Origin: Epiperipatus broadwayi
Taxonomy: Eukaryota > Onychophora > Udeonychophora > Euonychophora > Peripatidae
Assembly (NCBI GenBank): GCA_028023455.1
Contig: JAQFVV010000180.1
Location: forward strand, 1,428,001-1,492,000
Length of the DNA stretch: 64,000 nt
Reading direction: 5' to 3'
Part shown: positions 57,523-64,000 of the stretch, in pieces
Layout: the number at the start of each line of letters is the position of its first letter
How positions within the stretch are numbered: position 1 is the stretch's first letter
Made by a program: the position numbers and the translations under genes
The notes under the pieces: model-generated
Told to the model about the DNA's origin: nothing
The model's database searches: none
What the model saw: only the letters and a program-made list of their open reading frames with translations

Positions 57523-57825
57523 GGTTGGCATTCCAATTTTGGGCAGGTAGATCAAATGTGGTCCCTGCCCATTTGGACTGTTGAACTGAGAGATAGAGGT
57601 ACCTGGAATGGGCTCAGCATGGCTTGGCTGTGGGTCAAGAATTTAATGTTTAATGGCCTTGGTGCATTGGACCTCATTGCCTATTGTGGTGATTGGTGCA
57701 ATGCTGGATGTCTACCTATTCAGTTGAAGTATTCTTTACTTTGGAACCCCAGGAATAGGAATCATTGGGTGATGGATGACTTCTCAGTGGATATAATTGT
57801 TATTGAGGATATGTCCCTTTTGTAA
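57523..57825 (+). other. GC-rich 100-codon open frame (unknown)
   Basis: The frame stays open for 100 codons in DNA that is otherwise too AT-rich for that, and its GC content is well above the flanks. A good acceptor (CTATCTTTTCCCAG) ends at 57522, and AATAAA follows at about 57920, roughly 95 bases after the stop, as in a terminal exon. However, there is no upstream ATG in the block, Trp is very frequent (about eight), and no motif is recognisable, so the frame may be accidental in a GC-rich repeat. I make no functional call. Confidence 0.25.
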
Positions 57826-58097
57826 ACCTGGTTAATAATTGTTTTACCTTTCTAACATTGAACGCTTTGTAATCGTCAATTGGTAAATAGACCTGAAAAT
57901 TTTTGTAATCTTTTAACTAATAAAGGTTACTTTTGAAACAATGTACTATTATATCAGCTTACACAACTTATTTTAATTATCTGTTCCCTTGGAAACATTG
58001 AGATTATACTAGATTTTAAAAATGGAATTCCCAATATATAAGTATTGAAATAAATGGTCTGTGGAGTTTTCCATTTACATTTATTTAATTAGAAAGA

Positions 58098-58241
58098 TTT
58101 TACTAGGACAATAGCCAATAAATATTAACTGTCCAAGGCTAAGAGAAAAAGTAAAACTAACAGATTATAATTATAGCCCGACAGTTTTGCCTTTTCTCTT
58201 AGCCTTGGGCAGTTAACGTTGGTTGGCTACTGTCCTAGTAA
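58098..58241. repeat. Fold-back repeat with ~58-bp arms
   Basis: The left arm (58098-58157) and right arm (58184-58241) are complementary with several mismatches; the core TTAGCCTTGG..AGTTAA pairs with TTAACTGTCCAAGGCTAA. The loop is about 26 bases. Confidence 0.8.
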
Positions 58242-61200
58242 ATAATTATAAGCAGAATATTCCACATACTAAATATTTTCATCTAAATACCCATTAATAT
58301 GTTATGTATATGTATATTGTAATTGAAAGGGTTTTTTCATGTTATGATAATAGGTTAGCTAGGTGATCATAGTAAGAGAGTCTATGTAGGATCTCTGCAT
58401 GTATATACCCATGCACACTTCATTCTCATTCCTGGTAGATGGGATATTAATACTCAAATATGTATCAAACTATATCCATATACTCACCTCATTCTTATCA
58501 TCATTAATTTTCATTATTCCCAGATTACATACTTGAGAAAAATCTGCATAATCACCTAGTTCAGGATATGTCAATTCACTTAATGTGTGGGTAAATGTGC
58601 AAATATATATGAATACATGAGGGTATTGAAGATTGTGACAATATATGTAAATGTGTGAAAATATATAACATTTAAAAATGAATATGGATAAATACAAACA
58701 ATAATCTTTGATTTAAATATATATATATATTTAACAAGATTATTTACAGTAATCATGAACTTAGTAAGGAAATTCATAACAAAGTATAAATAATTTAGTT
58801 TAACATTGATGGATATTCTTTGATTATCATTATTTTAATCATTGGTCCAACCCTTTGTACCCTTTAGAGAATAACCATTTGATGTCAACATTAACACAAT
58901 AGAAAATTATTTTATAGGTTATGATTATTTAAATCATTTTTGCTTGCTAAATTATTTTATTAAAATTATAATTTGTTATTACTCCCATTAACTTGGTAGA
59001 TTAATTCACATCAATCATATGTTGATGATTTGGGATCCTCCTGCTATAGTATTTGATTATGATAAAGACAGGAAAGACCATTTATACTAGAAATAGTTAG
59101 TCAGGTACATCAAAAATAATTAACTAAATGATTAATACTATAAACAAAAAACATAAATAATGGTGGCAAGTAATGTATATATTAATGTAATATCTTATGT
59201 CTCCCTTGATAATGATTGGATCTATAAGCAAACAAATTCTCATCAGAACCTATATTTTATTTTAATTTACAATAAGGCTAATAATATTTAACCATTCCAT
59301 TACGTATCAATAACTCATCTCTTCATCTGTAATAAACAAATAATTAAAATTTATGATGTCAACCTAAATGTAATTTGAGAGTTCATAAGAAAAATGTCCT
59401 AGTAAAAGATTATAATTGCCCTCCTTAATCCATTCCAGGTTGTAGATGGTAAGATTTGAATTCTCTAGAACATTTGGTATTTCACTTATAATTCCTCTCC
59501 TTAGACGGCCTGTTTCTAGATGTAGAGTTCATCGATTCATTTCTCAATAGTAAATTCGATGTTTCATAGCATAGATGGTAATTACTAGGTCAATTTCATT
59601 TCAGTTTTGGCAATTACAACTCTATGGGTGACATTTTTCTTCCCCCATTTCCACTTTGCAATTAGCAATGCATCGTTGTCTGTATTGCTATTCATATATA
59701 TTTAGTAGAATATTTTGAATGAAATAAAAGCAGCATTTACTAGATATCCTGAATTAAAGTTAATTCGAGCTCTGGCTTAAAGTTAGAAACACTTTGGAAA
59801 TGTCAAATAATTTGAATTAAATTTTGAAGATTTCGCTTTCGAATCTCTCAGTTGGCTAGATTTGAATCTATATGCATTTTATTTCTTTACTGAATATCCA
59901 AAGAGTTTTTCCATTAATATTTCACTTTAATGGTGGCTGAATTCTTTATTCGAACTGCAAATTTTCTCAGCTTAAACTTTATGCATGTTATTCAGCCAAT
60001 AAGATTTTTTTATCTATCTTTGAAAAGAAGCTTGTTGGTTTTTATATTTCTCTCATTACCAAAACGAGATGAGTTACATAATACGGTGTTTGATGATTTG
60101 AACTAGCAGGTTTGTGGTTATGATTTAGATCAATTATTTACATCATTATTAGTGATTATTATTATTATATATAATACATTAATAACAATAAAAAATTTAT
60201 TTGTTATTTCTTTCCTTTAAATAATTTTTCTTTTCTTACTTAGCGTCTAATCTATCCGATCATATTTTCTTCATATTGTTATAATGTATAGGAATTATAT
60301 TACAATTGACATGATGTTTTTAACAAAGGTTAGAGTTTGTGTATATATTTTATGGTTTAATTAAGTTATGCATTTATTGTAAGATTAAGTTAGGTATTTA
60401 ATTAGAGAAAGCAATTAATGGTTTCTCAGTTATAGTGCTTGTGATTAATTTTATTTTTTTAAAAATTGAAATGAATTGTAATTCATTTTCATTTATTAGG
60501 TCTTGGATTGGAATTAGGCAACAATGTTTTTAATGGTACTGTAGGGATGTAAGACCACACCTTACATTTCTTTTCTCGATGATTTCATTCAGACTTAAAG
60601 TTCTTTACAATTAGTTTACCATTCGTTTGTTTTCATCATTTAAACGTATTTACGTTTTGATTTATATTATGGATGAAACCAATTCCTTTTTACTCTTGTG
60701 CAATAAACATTCATTCTAGAATCAAACAGATACATTTACCTTGTTTAGTTCTAAAAAGGTCGCTATCGAGATATTGACTTTCTCGTGCAATCTTTGCAGT
60801 TATAATCAAAAAAAGTGGTAGGATCGAGTAATAGCTTTCATTTCCCGTGCTTGCTGTAATTGTTCATTGTCGCGTAATTTATGTCAAAGTAATATTATTA
60901 AGATAAATATTTATTGGAATTATCTTTTCGTTTTCAAGCCTGGTTGCTTAACAACGTGCTTGGCATTAGATCATTATCTTTTATGATTTATCATTGTTCA
61001 TGTCATAATATCAATTAGTTAAGGACAGTTGTGGTTAGTCATATTATGTCTATATGTGAGTGTATTTATTTTTAATAATGCAGAAATCTAAAACTTTATC
61101 CTTCTTATTTTTAAAAAAAAAAATAATTTGCTTAACATGATGTAAAAGATAACTGTTATTTGATAATTATTTGGTTGGGCTTAGTATAGTGTAGATTCGT

Positions 61201-61438
61201 GCAGGTGGGTTGTTGGTTGTAAGTTACCCTTACAATATATATAAACATGAAATGAAATCATTCATTAGGTGAAATAGGGATTTAAAAACCTGAAGCTGAC
61301 TGTCAGACATTATTGTCAGTCTTGTTTTACAAACACCAAAATTGCATACCTGTTTTTTTTTTAAAAACCATAAATATAATTACAGTCAAGTATATGAATA
61401 TTCTTTATTTTTTTAATAAAAATCATAAATATCTCATA
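58242..61438. other. AT-rich non-coding stretch upstream of the receptor
   Basis: No coding frame or recognisable repeat in 3.2 kb. From 59400 onward it is slightly less AT-rich and could hold 5' exons or promoter of the receptor gene, but I could not identify them. Confidence 0.4.
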
Positions 61439-61446
61439 GTATATAA

Positions 61447-61845
61447 CAGGGGTCCTCAACCTTTTTGCACTTAAGAGCACATTCTATAATACCGGCCAGT
61501 TGGTGGGCACCATTTATTTTTTTAACCAGGGGGGCGGGCACCATTTATTTTTTCAATGTAAATTTATAGTTGGATATTGTTAATAATACGCATAATGTAC
61601 AAAAAAATATTTATTTCAAAAATAAAATTTTAACATATAATTAACGTTTATATTTTTACGCTGTAAAAGTATAGTATGCCCTACAATTTGATTACAATAT
61701 AATACAATAATTTATAAGAAATTTTAAAAATTAAATTTATTCGTATCAGAGAAATGATTTTTTATCGTGTTCGGATAGCGGCGGGCACGCGTAAAATGGT
61801 CTGCAGGCGCCATGGTGCCCACGGGCATAGGGTTGGGGACCCCTG
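61447..61845. mobile_element. 399-bp hAT MITE
   Basis: The ends CAGGGGTCCTCAACCTTTTT and, on the other strand, CAGGGGTCCCCAACCCTATG are terminal inverted repeats of hAT type. The octamer GTATATAA flanks both sides exactly (61439-61446 and 61846-61853). Its ends are GC-rich, its middle AT-rich, and there is no ORF. The perfect duplication suggests a fairly recent insertion. Confidence 0.9.
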
Positions 61846-61853
61846 GTATATAA

Positions 61854-62869
61854 TTATGGTTTAGTTCACATTTGAATACCCAATAAAATATTACAATCTA
61901 ATTCAAGAACACTGAATAAATTTGATTGGATACATCCTTAATTCCAACGGTATTATGTTATCATTAACTTAAGTATTAAAACATTTTTAAGAATGTGGAA
62001 ATATCTGTTAAAATCAGTCAGATAATGTAAACAATGACCAAATATAATAAATTGTAACCACTTTTTGTATCTAAAAGAAAACCTCCTTTAAACGCAATCT
62101 TTTGTTATTTATAGAAATAAAGTGCTATAGTAAATGTATATGTTTAAGGAAATTTCAATCTTTTAAAACTTTTCTCAGAAAAATGTAATTCAAAAAAGTA
62201 TACTAAGAAAAGCTTTGGTTAATTCTTTAACTTTTGGTATGAATATGACTACCAGTTAGTAAAAAGCATGCTTGGCATTAAACAAGACTTTTTTTAGTAT
62301 ACATGTTGTCTGTATTTATTTTTTGATTGTTTGAAAAAACAAAGTCTCATTATTTTCCCTACTTTCATTATTATAAGAGACTCTTCCACCAAAAGTTGAA
62401 TGTTATAAATTAATAATTTTTAACAGACGTTATTGTTAAAATATTTTTAAGAACATGGAAATATCTATTTTATTTTATTTTTAAAAAAATCTCAGTCAGA
62501 TAACATAGGCATGATCTATAGAAATAATAAAGTGTAAAAACTTTTGCAACTCTAAGTGGAAGAGTCTATTATAATAATAAAATTAGAGAATGTTGTGAAA
62601 CTGTTTTTTTAATCATGTATATATTTACTGTAGTATTTCATCCCTTTAAATAACAAGAGGTTGCATTTAAAAGAAATTCCCTTTTTAGAGGCAAAAAGTG
62701 TTTACAGTTTGCTATTTTCATTTATCACTGGCTATATCTTCTGACTGTGATTTTTTTTTAAAATAAAATAGAACAGATATTTCCACATTTTTACAAATAT
62801 TTCAATATTATCATCTGTTAACCATTATTAATTTATAATATACAAATATAATTTTTGATTGTTTTTATA
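61854..62869. other. Non-coding, probable intron before the receptor exon
   Basis: AT-rich, no coding frame. It ends in TTGATTGTTTTTATAG, a good acceptor, at 62870. Two similar blocks (near 61990 and 62445, sharing AATGTGGAAATATCT-like and CAGTCAGATAA text) hint at an old local duplication. Confidence 0.45.
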
Positions 62870-62870
62870 G
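62855..62870 (+). promoter_or_regulatory. Probable 3' splice site before the receptor exon
   Basis: TTGATTGTTTTTATAG is a pyrimidine-rich acceptor 20 bases before the receptor ATG. An in-frame upstream extension exists only without an ATG, which supports a start at 62891. Confidence 0.5.
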
Positions 62871-62890
62871 AAAAGAATACTTCAGTCATC

Positions 62891-63823
62891 ATGACTCTAA
62901 TTCCATGGAATGAATGGGAGAACATTTTCACAATCATCTATCTTTATTTGCTAGCACCAATAACATTTATTGGTATTGTGGGTAATATTTTAAACTATAT
63001 TGGTTTTAGCCGGTGTCATTGTAAAGGTGTAACCTATTTATTGTTCAAATATTTAGTAGTAAATGAAAGTGGCATTTTATTTGGATATTTTATAAATTTT
63101 CTTATTTATATACCCAATTTTAAAGTATTATCATGTCAAAAATATTTTACCTGTTTACTATTTAATTTTGGAGATTGTTTTAATGAGTTCTTTTTGGGTT
63201 TTTTTACTGGTTGTACCACTATCACACTGATTATAATTACTTTAGAAAGACTGGTTGCAGTTAGGTTTCCATATAAAATGTTAACAGAAATTCATGCAAA
63301 GTATGTTACATGCAGCATTTTATTTGTATGGATGATTTGCTTTGTTTTAAGTTATGGAAAAATCTCTTTTTTTAAACTAAGCTATAAACCTAAAACAAAT
63401 TCTTACATAACTACATACAGTAAACGATCGATACTATTTATATTATATGCACCATATATGATTTTTATTAGAATAGGATGTTTTCTGCTTCTATTGGTAT
63501 GCAATGTTTACATTATTTTTTATTATAAAAGGAAAATGAATTCTATTCATAATACGATCAACCATTGCAAAAAATCCAAACAACAAAAAGAAAATTCTTT
63601 GACAGTTCTTTTAATGACAACATCACTATTATATTTAGTCTGCAACTTTCCTACAGGAATTTACTATTTGCTTATTAATGTTCAGTGCATGAAATGGCTT
63701 ACCTTAGAAGCTACTATTTTGAAAGCTGTTGGAGTAATTTTAGAATGTTTTTATGTGGCATCATCATTTGGTTTTTATTATTATTCAAACAAACAATTTC
63801 GGCAATCTTTTAACATTTCTTAA
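62891..63823 (+). CDS. Rhodopsin-like seven-transmembrane receptor, 310 aa
   Basis: This intact frame encodes a plasma-membrane G-protein-coupled receptor of the rhodopsin-like class, probably an orphan neuropeptide-type receptor. Membrane segments lie at about residues 12-38 (with GN at 31-32), 48-75, 95-122, 137-158, 180-212, 235-262 (Pro 254) and 272-297. E-R-L at 119-121 replaces D-R-Y, and S-F-G-F-Y at 292-296 replaces N-P-x-x-Y. Cys 96 fits the conserved TM3 cysteine, but the second extracellular loop has no cysteine. The chosen start (62891) follows a splice acceptor ending at 62870, so the coding part is one exon after a likely 5' intron. The ligand is unknown. Confidence 0.85.
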   Translation: MTLIPWNEWENIFTIIYLYLLAPITFIGIVGNILNYIGFSRCHCKGVTYLLFKYLVVNESGILFGYFINFLIYIPNFKVLSCQKYFTCLLFNFGDCFNEFFLGFFTGCTTITLIIITLERLVAVRFPYKMLTEIHAKYVTCSILFVWMICFVLSYGKISFFKLSYKPKTNSYITTYSKRSILFILYAPYMIFIRIGCFLLLLVCNVYIIFYYKRKMNSIHNTINHCKKSKQQKENSLTVLLMTTSLLYLVCNFPTGIYYLLINVQCMKWLTLEATILKAVGVILECFYVASSFGFYYYSNKQFRQSFNIS

Positions 63824-64000
63824 AACGTCTTGCAATTCGATTTATTTAAGCAACTAATTAATTATACTATAATCTCTAGCTAATAATCTACATGTATCTT
63901 CACAATAACATTTAATAATCAGCTAACAAGCCTACATAATTATTAGTATTACTATAATTGCTTGTAACCTCTTGACCCTAATTAACATTAAATATTTTAA
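63824..64000 (+). other. 3' flank of the receptor gene
   Basis: AT-rich sequence after the TAA. No canonical AATAAA is visible in these 177 bases, so the poly(A) site is probably beyond the window. Confidence 0.4.

Overview
This window is a very AT-rich piece of an animal nuclear genome (by eye roughly 70-75% A+T). Most of it is transposon debris. The nuclear metazoan origin is inferred from a seven-transmembrane receptor gene, splice-site-like borders, and the mix of Ty3/Gypsy, RTE and Jockey/CR1-like LINEs, Penelope-like elements with a GIY-YIG domain, pogo/Tigger, hAT and tRNA-derived SINEs. That mix fits an invertebrate with a repeat-rich genome. The sequence alone does not let me name a species or phylum.

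Layout. 1-4124: decayed internal region of a Ty3/Gypsy element (gag, protease, RT/RNase H, integrase with GPY motif), then a polypurine tract and a presumed 3' LTR with CCAAT and TATA boxes. 5.9-11 kb: non-coding AT-rich DNA with palindromes and a degenerate ~70-bp minisatellite (about 8560-9640). 13.0-16.3 kb: a nearly full-length RTE-type LINE. 16.9-23.9 kb: a 7-kb LTR element with two 2.5-kb LTRs, a PBS-like site, a PPT and only a gag-like ORF; it looks non-autonomous. 26.3 and 56.8 kb: two short tRNA-derived SINEs with target-site duplications. 27.3-28.7 kb: a 5'-truncated antisense RTE copy. 28.9-30.3 kb and 38.7-39.5 kb: the two ends of Penelope-like elements, sharing a terminal stem-loop. 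42.3-45.0 kb: two LINE fragments, one split by a 403-bp insertion with a 14-bp TSD. 46.4-50.0 kb: a complete Tigger element with TIRs and TA TSD, interrupted by a nested hAT element. 50.2-54.4 kb: strong palindromes (60-bp perfect arms, a 564-bp near-perfect palindrome, and a fold-back with one triplicated arm). 61.4-61.8 kb: a 399-bp hAT MITE with a perfect 8-bp TSD. 62.9-63.8 kb: an intact rhodopsin-like GPCR coding exon.

Host genes. Only the GPCR (62891-63823, +) is convincingly an intact host gene. A 137-bp candidate terminal exon on the minus strand (31802-31938), a candidate coding stretch at 36516-37250 and a GC-rich open frame at 57523-57825 are possible further host sequence but I do not recognise them. 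Nothing suggests an operon, a CRISPR array or bacterial DNA. I found no clearly new biochemical system. The most notable signals are the 2.5-kb-LTR non-autonomous element with its GC-rich island, the shared Penelope stem-loops resembling decayed hammerhead motifs, and the palindrome cluster at 50-54 kb.
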